Shown: positions 1 to 7,676 of the stretch, in pieces
Layout of the letters: each line of letters opens with the position of its first letter
Numbering within the stretch: position 1 is the first letter of the stretch
Notes under the pieces: generated by a model
What the model saw: only the letters and a program-made list of their open reading frames with translations
What the model was told of the DNA's origin: nothing
Databases searched by the model: none
Made by a program: the position numbers and the translations under genes
DNA from: Victivallales bacterium
Lineage (GTDB): Bacteria; Verrucomicrobiota; Lentisphaeria; Oligosphaerales; Oligosphaeraceae
Length of the DNA: 11,607 nt
Reading direction: 5' to 3'
Assembly (NCBI GenBank): GCA_017431185.1
Contig: JAFRLP010000108.1
Span: 1 to 11,607, forward strand

Positions 1-96
1 GCCATCATTCTGGTCGCCGTCGCCTTGGCGCTGTGGAAAGCCAAAGACCGTTCTGGCGGGGGAAAGGAGCCGAGGTCCGCCACCGCGAAGAGATAA
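1..96 (+). CDS. C-terminal end of a membrane protein (partial)
   Basis: The first reading frame is open from the window edge and ends at TAA 94-96, giving 31 residues. They start with a strongly hydrophobic run (AIILVAVALALW) and continue into a basic, glycine-rich tail ending in TAKR. This is the usual look of a last transmembrane helix followed by a short cytoplasmic tail. Third codon positions are GC-rich like the other genes. The stop lies 20 bp from the stop of the convergent MFS gene, and no terminator hairpin is visible between them. The protein family cannot be named from this fragment. Confidence 0.55.
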   Translation, partial: AIILVAVALALWKAKDRSGGGKEPRSATAKR

Positions 97-116
97 TCTT
101 CTGCGGCAGTGGAGGA

Positions 117-1301
117 TTATGCGCTGGCGGTGGTCTTCTTCTCCTGAACCGGCAGGGCCAGCAGCAGGGCCAGCAGGGCGATGGCGCCGCTGACGAGGTA
201 CATCGCGGTATATCCGCAATGCTGGACGATGAGGCCCGCGAAGGCGCTGCCGAGCAGTCCGCCAAGTCCAGTCGTCAGCGCCGAATAGATGGTCTGTGCG
301 GTGGACTGGCACTCCTTGGGGAAGAGCCGTCCAATCCAGGACACTCCGGCGACATGATATGCGCCGAAGGTCAGCGCGTGCAGGGGCTGCAGCAGCAGGA
401 CAAGCGCCAGGGAAGAGCCCAGGGCGAAGCCGAACAGCCGCAGCACAGTGCCCGCCAGCGCCAGCAGGAACAGACGTTTCAGCCCTATCCGCGAGATGAT
501 GGGGCCGCTCCAGAAGATGACGGGGAATTCGCTCAGCGGCCCCAGCATCCAGACATAGCCGACGGCGGTGCAGCCGACCACCTCATTCAGGTAGCGTGAG
601 AAGAAACTGTAGTAACTCATCATGGCGAAGCGGGCCAGAAACGCGGACAGGACAAACAGCGGGAAGCCGCCGCGGCAGGCCAATGCCCAGGGGAAGGAGG
701 TCTGTGACACCTTCTGCCTTGAGGGGGAATTCGCGCCCAGGCGTGGCACCAGCGCCAGGGAGAGCGCCTGGAGGAGCAGCATTCCGCTCAGGAACAGGAC
801 GATTCGCCTGCCAGTGGTGTCCGAACCAACGTGGAACACGAACTCGCAGCAGACCATGCTGGCGACAAAGGCGATGGTGCCGCCGACCCGCACCCGTCCA
901 TATTGCGCCTGGGTTTGTCGGAAGCAGGCGAAGGTCAGTCCGTCCGTCAGGGGAATGGACGGTTTGTTGAAGAAGCCAAAGGCAATGGCCGCCAGAATGG
1001 CGAGCATGGTGGACAGGCCTGGCTGGAGCAATCTCAAGGTGGGGACGGAGAGCAGGATGGTCAGCAGAAGTACGCCGCGCGGGGCACGGAAACGGTCACT
1101 GAGCATTCCCCAGATGGGCGGAGCCAGGACCGCCGTCAGTTCCAAGGCCCCGAGGATGTAGCCGATTTGAGCGGGCTGGTAGCCGTAGAGATGAAGCAGC
1201 TGCTGCATGAACGGCGTCATGATGGAGTAGGGGAAGAACAGCGCAATATAGACCAGCAGGAAACGACGTTCCAGACGGCTTGCTTCGGAGGTGCCAAACA
1301 T
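117..1301 (-). CDS. MFS transporter, MFS_1-like / HcaT-LacY-like family
   Basis: This encodes an integral membrane permease of the major facilitator superfamily, probably a proton-coupled importer of a small organic molecule; the substrate cannot be read from the sequence. From the ATG at 1301 it is 394 residues, normal for a 12-helix MFS protein. Transmembrane segment 1 begins near residue 13, and the loop 2-3 motif is GMLSDRFRAPR. The first half carries a Pro-(x)-Leu-Thr-Asp-Gly segment followed by QYGRVRVGGTIAFV, the R-x-(W/G)-G-S/T signature seen in the MFS_1_like/HcaT/LacY group. An in-frame ATG at 1367 would add 22 polar residues. I prefer 1301 because the extension would place the 17-bp palindrome inside coding sequence. 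Neither start has a clear Shine-Dalgarno. The gene is divergent from the homocysteine methyltransferase/MTHFR gene and convergent with the partial gene at the left edge. Confidence 0.85.
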   Translation of the reverse strand: MFGTSEASRLERRFLLVYIALFFPYSIMTPFMQQLLHLYGYQPAQIGYILGALELTAVLAPPIWGMLSDRFRAPRGVLLLTILLSVPTLRLLQPGLSTMLAILAAIAFGFFNKPSIPLTDGLTFACFRQTQAQYGRVRVGGTIAFVASMVCCEFVFHVGSDTTGRRIVLFLSGMLLLQALSLALVPRLGANSPSRQKVSQTSFPWALACRGGFPLFVLSAFLARFAMMSYYSFFSRYLNEVVGCTAVGYVWMLGPLSEFPVIFWSGPIISRIGLKRLFLLALAGTVLRLFGFALGSSLALVLLLQPLHALTFGAYHVAGVSWIGRLFPKECQSTAQTIYSALTTGLGGLLGSAFAGLIVQHCGYTAMYLVSGAIALLALLLALPVQEKKTTASA

Positions 1302-1345
1302 TGTTTTCGTGGGAATCTGTGGTATATTATGAGTGGATTGGCGGT

Positions 1346-1362
1346 GTCTGTTCAGAACAGAC
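1346..1362. promoter_or_regulatory. Perfect 17-bp palindrome, candidate divergent operator
   Basis: GTCTGTTCAGAACAGAC is a perfect inverted repeat with 8-bp arms around A1354, and pairing resumes two bases further out (GG at 1343-1344 with CC at 1364-1365). It lies between two divergent genes. A plus-strand -10-like TAATAT is at 1374-1379 with a TTCAGA -35 (4 of 6) at 1351-1356, 17 bp away and overlapping the palindrome. A minus-strand TAATAT lies at 1329-1324. A dimeric regulator bound here could control both the MFS gene and the HMT-MTHFR/epmA operon. The regulator is unknown. No S-box or cobalamin riboswitch fits in this short gap. Confidence 0.5.
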
Positions 1363-1408
1363 GCCATTGGCTTTAATATAACCCTTTTTTTCGCAGGAAC
1401 ACGGCCCC

Positions 1409-3232
1409 ATGATTCACATTGGCGATATTCTCCGGGAAAGGCTGCTGATTTTTGACGGTGCGATGGGCACGGAACTATACAATCGGCACGTCTTCACCAA
1501 CCGAAGCTACGACGAGACCAGCCTCTCCATGCCCGCCCTTGTCTCGGCCATCCACCAGGATTACCTGAAGGCGGGGGCGGATGTGCTGACCACCAACTCC
1601 TACGGGGCCAATGCGCTCTCCCTGCGCGAGTTCGGCCTGTCGGCGCAGGCCTCCGCCATTGCGGGGGCAGCAGCGCGGCTGGCTCGGCAGGCCGCCGACT
1701 CCTGCACCGCGCGCCAAGTCTATGTGGCGGGGTCCGTTGGACCGGTGCGCAACATCGGTGCAACGCATGAACAGCGTGTCGCGGCTCTGGCCGAGCAGAT
1801 TCGCGCCCTGCTGGACAACGGCGCCGATTTCCTGATGTTCGAGACCCTGCCCAACGCGGACGCGGCGCATGAGGCGTGCCTGGCCGTCGCCCAGGCTGCC
1901 CCTGATGCGCCGTTTGTCCTGTCGCACGCTTTGCCGGAGGACGGCTGCAGCCAGGAGGTTCTCGCACGGCGGCTGGCCATTCCAGACGGCTTGCCCGCGC
2001 CCCAGGCAATCGGCTTCAACTGCGGCATCGGCCCCGCCTACATGCTGCCATGGGTGGAGGCGGCGATGAAGGTGACGGGGCTCCCTCTCATCGTACAGCC
2101 CAACGCCGGTGTGCCGCGGCAGTTGGACGGACGGCAGATGTACCTCTGTTCTCCTGAATACATTGCCACCTACGGCATTCGGTTCGTGCAGTTGGGGTGC
2201 CGCGCCGTCGGCGGCTGCTGCGGCACGGCTCCGTCCCACACGGAGGAACTCGCCCGCATGCTCAAGCGTCTGGGCAACACCCGGAACATCACGGTGGTCG
2301 AGAATGTCCAGGAGCGTGCTGCCGCAGTTCAGGAGAGGCCTTTGGCTGAACGTTCCCGTCTGGGCCGGAAACTGGCGAACCGCGAGTGGATCACCACCAT
2401 CGAGCTGTCGCCTCCCATGGGGTGGGACGCCACCCGTATGCTGGAGCGCGCCGCGCTCTGCCGTGACCACGGCGTCGATGTGCTGAATGTGCCTGACGGG
2501 CCGAGGGCCTGCCCCCGAATGTCCGCGATGGTCACCGCCGCCATGGTGCAGCGGGAGGCGGGCATTGAGACGGTTCTGCATGTCTGCGGGCGTGACCGCA
2601 ATCTGATTGGCTTGCAGAGCGACCTGCTGGGGGCTGCGGCCAGCGGTCTGCGCAATTTCCTGATGATAACGGGCGACCCGCCCAAACTGGGCACCTACGG
2701 CAACACCGCCACAGGGGTGTTCGACACGGACTCCATCGGGCTGGTTCGGCTTCAGAAGCTGATGAACCACGGGGTCGATTTCGGGGGGCAGCCCGTCAAG
2801 CCGCCGACCGAGGCGGTGATAGGCGTGGGCGCCGACCCCAGCGCCGTTGACTTTGACCGCGAGGTGCGCCGCATGCGCGAGAAGGTCGCCGCCGGCGCCG
2901 ATTACCTCACCACCCAGCCAGTCTTTGACCCGGCTGCCCTTTTCCGCTTCATGGAGGCCATCGCCGACCTCAATGTTCCCGTCATTGCGGGCATCTGGCC
3001 ATTGGTGAACCTTCGCAATGCGGAGTTCATGCGAAACGAGGTCCCGGGCGTCGTGGTGCCGGACGAGGTGATGCGCCGCATGGCCGAACCCGCCGATGGC
3101 GAAGGACAGCTTGCCGTGGGGCTTCAGATTGCCCGCGAGATTCTGGAGGCAGTGCGCGGGCGAGTGGCGGGTGTGCAGATCTCCGCGCCGCTGGGCCGTG
3201 TCCAGGCCGCCTTTGACGTGCTGGAGAAGTAG
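1409..3232 (+). CDS. Bifunctional homocysteine S-methyltransferase / 5,10-methylenetetrahydrofolate reductase
   Basis: This 607-residue cytosolic enzyme is built like Bacillus subtilis YitJ. Residues ~1-285 form a zinc-type homocysteine methyltransferase barrel: FDGAMGTELY near residue 15, GSVGP at 109-113, and the zinc ligands Cys205 (GFNCG) and Cys270-Cys271 (GGCCG). After a charged linker (~300-325), residues ~326-605 form a MetF-like flavin-dependent reductase: IELSPP at 331-336 with the conserved Glu332, LHVCGRDRN at 390-398, TGDPPK at 421-426 and TQPVFD at 502-507. The second domain would reduce methylene-THF to methyl-THF. The first would methylate homocysteine to methionine, with an uncertain methyl donor (S-methylmethionine in several relatives). 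The start has an AGGA motif at 1395-1398, 10 bases upstream. All key residues are present. The next gene starts 3 bp after the stop, so the two are almost certainly co-transcribed. Confidence 0.95.
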   Translation: MIHIGDILRERLLIFDGAMGTELYNRHVFTNRSYDETSLSMPALVSAIHQDYLKAGADVLTTNSYGANALSLREFGLSAQASAIAGAAARLARQAADSCTARQVYVAGSVGPVRNIGATHEQRVAALAEQIRALLDNGADFLMFETLPNADAAHEACLAVAQAAPDAPFVLSHALPEDGCSQEVLARRLAIPDGLPAPQAIGFNCGIGPAYMLPWVEAAMKVTGLPLIVQPNAGVPRQLDGRQMYLCSPEYIATYGIRFVQLGCRAVGGCCGTAPSHTEELARMLKRLGNTRNITVVENVQERAAAVQERPLAERSRLGRKLANREWITTIELSPPMGWDATRMLERAALCRDHGVDVLNVPDGPRACPRMSAMVTAAMVQREAGIETVLHVCGRDRNLIGLQSDLLGAAASGLRNFLMITGDPPKLGTYGNTATGVFDTDSIGLVRLQKLMNHGVDFGGQPVKPPTEAVIGVGADPSAVDFDREVRRMREKVAAGADYLTTQPVFDPAALFRFMEAIADLNVPVIAGIWPLVNLRNAEFMRNEVPGVVVPDEVMRRMAEPADGEGQLAVGLQIAREILEAVRGRVAGVQISAPLGRVQAAFDVLEK

Positions 3233-3235
3233 CCG

Positions 3236-4210
3236 ATGGCAGACGCCGGCGAATATTGGCGGGACATTCCCGACTTGGAGGCCGCCAGGCGCGAGCGTGA
3301 ACGACTGGCGGGCCTGCGGCGCACCCTGCGGCTGCGGGCCACCGCAATGGCGGGCATTCGCTCCTTCTTCGCCAGGAACGACTTTCTGGAGGTGCAGACT
3401 CCTGTGCGCATCCCGACCCCTGCGCTGGAGGATTACATCGAAGCCATCCCCTCGGGAAAATGCTGGCTGCGAACCTCGCCTGAGTTTCACCTGAAGCGGA
3501 TGCTGGCGGCTGGCTATGACCGCATCTATCAGACCGGTCCCTGTTTTCGGCGGGATGAACACGGCTCGCGCCATCTGCTGGAGTTCACGATGCTCGAATG
3601 GTACCGCAATGGCGGCGACTGGCGGGATGTGATGGCGGACGCCCACGAACTGCTTGCCTCCGTGACCGAGCACTGCTTTCAGGAGGCCACCTGCTATTAC
3701 CAGGGGCGCATGGTCGATTTCGGCTGCGAATGGGAGATTCTCACTGTGGAGCAGGCCTTTCGGCAGTACGCCAAGGTCGAACTGGAGGATGCGCTGGCGC
3801 AAGACCGCTTCGAGGAACTGCTCTGCACGCGCGTCGAGCCGCATCTCGGCGTGCGCGGACGTCCCACCGCATTGACGGAGTACCCCCTGGAATGCAGCGG
3901 TTTGAGCGCGCCGATGCCGGGACGGCCTGGGCGGGTGGAGCGCTGGGAAGTCTATGTCTGCGGACTGGAACTTGGCAACGCCTGCACCGAACTGGCCGAC
4001 CCCCTGGAGCAGGAACGGCGATTCCGCCAGACCGCCGACCTGCGCGCCCGCGAGGGACGGGATATCTACGCCCTTGACCAGCCGTTCCTGGACATGATAC
4101 GGGTCGGCCTGCCCAAGACCGCCGGTGTCGCCATCGGTCTGGACAGGCTGTTCATGATTCTGGCCGACGAAGGCGACATCCGCCAGGTCAACGCCTTCGC
4201 CGAAGGGTGA
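3236..4210 (+). CDS. epmA: EF-P lysine lysyltransferase (EpmA/GenX/PoxA-like)
   Basis: This is a class II lysyl-tRNA synthetase-like enzyme without an anticodon-binding domain; relatives attach (R)-beta-lysine to a lysine of elongation factor P and so help ribosomes through polyproline stretches. Its 324 residues match E. coli EpmA in length. TSPEFHLKRML at 80-90 is followed by motif 2 (CFRRDEHGSRHLLEF at 103-117). ELGNACTELADP at 245-256 forms the lysine pocket, and motif 3 is GVAIGLDRL at 297-305. Ala299 in motif 3 corresponds to E. coli EpmA Ala298, where true LysRS has Gly; this supports beta-lysine rather than alpha-lysine use. The ATG follows the upstream stop by 3 bp, and a GGAG in the end of that gene can serve as ribosome binding site. 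A partner EpmB (lysine 2,3-aminomutase) and an EF-P with the target lysine are expected elsewhere. The 3' end carries an 8-bp inverted repeat (4168-4175 and 4192-4199) within coding sequence. Confidence 0.93.
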   Translation: MADAGEYWRDIPDLEAARRERERLAGLRRTLRLRATAMAGIRSFFARNDFLEVQTPVRIPTPALEDYIEAIPSGKCWLRTSPEFHLKRMLAAGYDRIYQTGPCFRRDEHGSRHLLEFTMLEWYRNGGDWRDVMADAHELLASVTEHCFQEATCYYQGRMVDFGCEWEILTVEQAFRQYAKVELEDALAQDRFEELLCTRVEPHLGVRGRPTALTEYPLECSGLSAPMPGRPGRVERWEVYVCGLELGNACTELADPLEQERRFRQTADLRAREGRDIYALDQPFLDMIRVGLPKTAGVAIGLDRLFMILADEGDIRQVNAFAEG

Positions 4211-4225
4211 CGCGAGGCGCGGCGT

Positions 4226-5335
4226 TTACAAATCCAGGTTGAAGAGATACAGCCAGAGGGCGGATTTCCCGTAATAGATCCTTGCCTCCGCGGTGGTGCC
4301 AGGCGGGATGTTGCGCTCCCCTGGGTCAAACGAGCAGTAGGCCACGCGGTAACTTTGGTTGTTTTCGTACTGGATGACACTGCGCAGGTACTCCACCTGC
4401 CCTCGGAAATAGTTGCGCTGGATGCCTTTGTAGGAGGTCAGGCGGGCGCGGTAATGCTGCCCCTCCGCGACTTTCGTGGAGTAGCGTTCATCCACCCGCA
4501 ACTTGAGCACCTGCTGCTCACCGCCGAATATCTCATAGATGACATTCGTGGGCTGAAGCAGTTCGCCGATGACGAACTCGTAGCGGACAACCACGCCTGA
4601 GATGGGGGCGCGCACCTGCCGGGTCCGCAGGCGCGCCTCGGCGCGGCGCACCGCGTCCGCCAAGGCCGACAGCTCGTTTTCGATGGCCTTGATTTCACGG
4701 TCGTATTTTTCGCGGTCACGGCGGAGCAGTTCCTCGTAGATGGAGAAGTCCTTGGCCTGAAGGGCGTTGAGAGTGACCTGGGCGAGTTCCTCCTTGAGCC
4801 GGCCGTCCTCCAGGTTGGTGGCGGCCTTGAGCCCTTTCTCGACCATCTCCTGGGTGAGTTTGAGTTTGGTCTGGGCATTCTGCAGTTGCAGCTGGGCGAT
4901 GCGAATCTCATCGCCATGGAGGCGTTTCTTCTCCTTCAAATCCACTTGACGGCGCTCCAAGTCGATGTTCATCTCGGCCTTGCGGCGCTCCAAATCCACG
5001 GTGAGTTTGGAGTGGCGCGCCTTGGCCTCGGCCAGGGACGCCTCCTCCTCCTCGCTGTTCAGCTGCACCAGCAATTGGCCAGCCTGGACGGACGCGCCCG
5101 TCTTGACCAGAATCTTGCTGACGGTGCCTGTCACGGGCGGACGGACCTCGGCATACTCCTCGGTGGTCACATACCCGCTGGCCACCGTGTAGCGGGGCAC
5201 TTCAATGAAAATGCCGGCGGCCGCCACCAATACCAGAATCAGCAGCGCCAAAAGGGAACCGCGCAGACGGCGGCGCTGCGACTCCTTGCGGGGGGTGGGC
5301 ATCTCCTCGCCAACGGTCGTTCGAATGTCACCCAT
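4226..5335 (-). CDS. HlyD-family periplasmic adaptor (membrane fusion protein)
   Basis: This 369-residue protein is anchored in the inner membrane and links a pump to a TolC channel across the periplasm. An N-terminal cytosolic basic stretch (RKESQRRR) precedes one transmembrane helix at ~26-44. The first lipoyl/biotinyl half is at ~64-95 (VTGTVSKILVKTGASVQAGQ), a long charged coiled coil spans ~96-240, and the second lipoyl half starts at RAPISGVVVRY (242-252). A beta-barrel region follows to ~353, and the C-terminus is the hydrophobic YGKSALWLYLFNLDL. The coiled coil contains an approximate repeat (DLERRKAEM / DLERRQVDL). The start at 5335 is supported by a strong GAGGAGG at 5352-5346, 10 bases upstream. 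It is the last gene of a tolC-Zn protein-hlyD operon and ends 15 bp from the convergent epmA-like gene. No transporter or peptidase partner is adjacent. Confidence 0.9.
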   Translation of the reverse strand: MGDIRTTVGEEMPTPRKESQRRRLRGSLLALLILVLVAAAGIFIEVPRYTVASGYVTTEEYAEVRPPVTGTVSKILVKTGASVQAGQLLVQLNSEEEEASLAEAKARHSKLTVDLERRKAEMNIDLERRQVDLKEKKRLHGDEIRIAQLQLQNAQTKLKLTQEMVEKGLKAATNLEDGRLKEELAQVTLNALQAKDFSIYEELLRRDREKYDREIKAIENELSALADAVRRAEARLRTRQVRAPISGVVVRYEFVIGELLQPTNVIYEIFGGEQQVLKLRVDERYSTKVAEGQHYRARLTSYKGIQRNYFRGQVEYLRSVIQYENNQSYRVAYCSFDPGERNIPPGTTAEARIYYGKSALWLYLFNLDL

Positions 5336-5353
5336 GGTCAGCAGGCCTCCTCG

Positions 5354-6151
5354 TCAGTCATTCTTCTTTTCCACACGCAGGCGGTCCTTGGCGAGGGTGC
5401 GGATGCCCTCCGCCTCGTCCCCATACCGTTTCACGCAGAGATTGCAGTCATTGCAGTCCCTCTCGTAGCAGTTGCGGTGGACTCGCGCGGGATACATTTT
5501 CCGGAACGCCTCGTAGCAGTCGTCGGAGCAGAAGCAGTAGCGTTCCTGGCTGGTGCCGAAGGCGACATGCACGAGGTGGAACCCGTCCTGAGTGAGGTCG
5601 CAGTCCTCGTTGCACCAGCCGCATTTGACGTGGATTTGCTCGTCAACCTGCTTGCGGCGCTGCTTGAGTTCGTCCTCCGTCCAGTCGTATTCGATCCAGG
5701 TGTAGGAGTCGTGCGGGATGCGGGCAAAGACGACCTCGCCCCTGATGACCAGGCAGTCTCCGTCCTTCAGGATGTAGGCATTGTTGCCTTCGACCGTCCC
5801 GTCCGAATCTTTCAGGTGGACGATGATTTTGCCAGAGCGCGGGGTGTCGTATTTGTTCCAGCCGCAGGCCGCGCAGATGTTTGCGGTGAGGGTTTGCACG
5901 AGGTGCTCGCCGCATACGGGGCAGCGTCCCAGATTCACCTTGTGGATTTTCTTGAGGGAGTCGGCGGCAGCGTTCTGCACCTCCCGTTCGGCGTCCTTCT
6001 GGAGTTTCTGCTCGTGCTTGCCGTCCTCATCGCCCAGGGCCTTGATGTCGGCCTCCAGGTTTTCGCGCTGTTCTTCGGGCAGGACAAACGGCTTCTTGCC
6101 GTTTTCCTGCTCCTCTTGCTTGTCCTTGCCTATTCCGAAAAAACTCATCAT
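5354..6151 (-). CDS. Cysteine-rich zinc-ribbon / TRASH-like protein of unknown function
   Basis: I do not recognise the full-length family. The 265-residue protein has no signal peptide or membrane helix, so it is probably cytosolic. A charged, likely coiled-coil N-terminus (~10-70) precedes a CX2C-X12-CX2C zinc ribbon (Cys77, 80, 93, 96). A beta-rich segment of about 60 residues follows (GDCLVIRG near 131-138). Next comes CGWCNEDC (177-184), then CFCSDDCYEAF (206-216), a spacing typical of TRASH/MYM-type treble-clef fingers. A last cluster, Cys228-X4-Cys233-X2-Cys236-X2-Cys239, could bind zinc or even an Fe-S centre. Its ATG overlaps the stop of the tolC-like gene as ATGA, with GAGGGGG just upstream, so translation is probably coupled; a second in-frame ATG follows directly (6148). 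The hlyD-like gene starts 18 bp downstream. Being sandwiched in this operon suggests a sensor, adaptor or assembly role for the envelope complex, but that is inference. Confidence 0.8.
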   Translation of the reverse strand: MMSFFGIGKDKQEEQENGKKPFVLPEEQRENLEADIKALGDEDGKHEQKLQKDAEREVQNAAADSLKKIHKVNLGRCPVCGEHLVQTLTANICAACGWNKYDTPRSGKIIVHLKDSDGTVEGNNAYILKDGDCLVIRGEVVFARIPHDSYTWIEYDWTEDELKQRRKQVDEQIHVKCGWCNEDCDLTQDGFHLVHVAFGTSQERYCFCSDDCYEAFRKMYPARVHRNCYERDCNDCNLCVKRYGDEAEGIRTLAKDRLRVEKKND

Positions 6152-7632
6152 GGGTTCCCCCTCTGGGTGGAGTCTGGTTGACTGGGTGGCGGCGGTTGGT
6201 CGCGGTAGCCGGTGGCAAAGCGGTAATCGGCTTTGGCACGCAGCAAATCGGCAGCGGCGGTGGCCTGGCGCTGCATGATGGTGGTGAGGTTCTTCTGCGC
6301 GTCCGTGACGTTGGTGGAGGTGTTTTCGCCGAGGCTGAACCTTTCGAGTTCCGCGTCCAGCGTGCGTTTGGCTGCGGCGATTCCCTGGTTGACCAGTTCC
6401 AGCCGGGAGACGGCGGAGGCGTGGTGCAGCCGCGCGGTGGCAATGGCCTGGTGGATGTTCAGGGCCTCGTTTCGCAGGTTCTCATTGAGTTCCTGGATTC
6501 GCGCACGGTGCCGCGCCTCGCGCGCCTTGGGGCCGCGGTAATCAATCCTACGGCGCCAGACCAAGGATATCTCCCCGCCGAAATGGCGGTCGGTGACCAG
6601 TTCCTTCATGCCGAGCGGGTGGTGTTCGTCCTCCCCCTGGCCTGAAAGTCCGAACTGGAGTGACACATCGTCCCTCTTCTCCTCCTGGGCGGTGTCCAGT
6701 TGGACCCGGGCGTAGGCAAGGCTCCCCTGTATGGTCTGGTAACTGCCCCTTGCCTGGCAGGAGAGTTCCTCGGAGATTTCGGGGAGGTCACGGGCGGCGC
6801 CCGCCGACACCAGCAGGGAATTCTGGTCGCCGGCAAGGGCCAGTTTGCGGGTGGCGCCAATCAGTTTGGCCAGGTTCTCCAGGCTGACTTCAAAGACGGT
6901 GCGGGCGCGCGCCTCGTCATCCCGACCGATTTGCAGTTCGAGCAGGGAGTGGTGAATCTGGTAGTCGGGAACGACTTTGAGCCGATTGAGTTCGCGCGCC
7001 TCGTCGTAGAGTTTCTGGAAACGGCGTGTGGCGTCCTGGGTGATGCGGTAGGCGGCCAAATTCTCGTAGGCCAGGATATAGGCCAGTTCGATGTCATGGC
7101 GCAACTCCTGGGTTGTCTTCAGCAGGTTGCTGACGGCGGTCGTGTATTCGGCCATGGTCAGTGTACGGGACAGCTCCAGGGACTTGAAGTAGCGGTCCCG
7201 CAGCAGGGGGATGCGCACACGCACGCCGAACATCGTCTGGTAAAGCGTGTCATATCCCTCCGGGTCTTGCAGGATGCGGTTGGCCGCGCCCAGGGAGACG
7301 TAGGCTCCAGGGGAGACGGGCACCTCCAGGCCGACCTGTGTGTCAAAGGCCTTGTCGGTCAACTCGGTGTAGCCGGTCTGCAACGGCAAATCACGCTGGG
7401 TGTCAGCCTTGCCAACGGCCCCGAAGAAACTGGGGTCGAAGAATTCCGCCAGTTCCTCGTGTTTCAGCAACGCCTGCTCGACCTGATAACGCGCCGCCAG
7501 CACAACGGGACTGTTGCCCTGGCCTTCTTTGACAAGACTTTCCAGTTCATTGGCTGAAAACAAAGCCGAACTTATCGCCGTCACCGCCAAGACTGCATGG
7601 CGCATGGCGAATCGGAAAAAGGATGAGGACAT
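6148..7632 (-). CDS. TolC-family outer membrane channel protein
   Basis: This is a 494-residue outer-membrane efflux protein (OEP/TolC fold) that would form the trimeric exit duct for an HlyD-linked system. An N-terminal signal peptide is visible (basic start, then MRHAVLAVTAISSALFSA, with likely cleavage before NELE). It is followed by two long alpha-helical repeats typical of the family. The second repeat ends with the characteristic ERFSLGENTSTNVTDAQKNL and ADYRFATGY elements. No lipobox cysteine follows the signal, so it is not a lipoprotein. The start has no obvious Shine-Dalgarno; an in-frame ATG at 7608 would still leave a signal peptide. It is the first gene of the operon: its TGA overlaps the ATG of the zinc-protein gene by 4 bp (ATGA). 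Confidence 0.9.
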   Translation of the reverse strand: MSSSFFRFAMRHAVLAVTAISSALFSANELESLVKEGQGNSPVVLAARYQVEQALLKHEELAEFFDPSFFGAVGKADTQRDLPLQTGYTELTDKAFDTQVGLEVPVSPGAYVSLGAANRILQDPEGYDTLYQTMFGVRVRIPLLRDRYFKSLELSRTLTMAEYTTAVSNLLKTTQELRHDIELAYILAYENLAAYRITQDATRRFQKLYDEARELNRLKVVPDYQIHHSLLELQIGRDDEARARTVFEVSLENLAKLIGATRKLALAGDQNSLLVSAGAARDLPEISEELSCQARGSYQTIQGSLAYARVQLDTAQEEKRDDVSLQFGLSGQGEDEHHPLGMKELVTDRHFGGEISLVWRRRIDYRGPKAREARHRARIQELNENLRNEALNIHQAIATARLHHASAVSRLELVNQGIAAAKRTLDAELERFSLGENTSTNVTDAQKNLTTIMQRQATAAADLLRAKADYRFATGYRDQPPPPSQPDSTQRGNP

Positions 7633-7676
7633 GATGGGGAAAACGTCTCAGGTCTTCAGACTTTTTGGCCTTCTGC

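Noticed and set aside
1302..1408. S-box (SAM) or cobalamin riboswitch upstream of the HMT-MTHFR gene, as is common for Bacillus yitJ
   Set aside because: The gap is only 107 bp and lacks the helices and a terminator; it contains instead a simple 17-bp palindrome.
1475..3844. 789-codon open frame on the minus strand, antisense to the HMT-MTHFR and epmA-like genes
   Set aside because: It is the mirror of GC-rich codon usage. The plus-strand proteins have clear catalytic motifs, while the antisense product is a histidine/glycine-rich sequence with no recognisable domain.
4168..4199. 8-bp inverted repeat CGAAGGCG/CGCCTTCG as terminator between convergent epmA-like and hlyD-like genes
   Set aside because: It lies within coding sequence with a 16-base loop and no T-run on either strand; it may be coincidental codon usage.
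4886..6181. 431-codon plus-strand open frame opposite the hlyD-like and zinc-protein genes
   Set aside because: The minus-strand genes there have recognised motifs, linked starts and stops and ribosome sites; the antisense frame crosses two genes and shows no family features.
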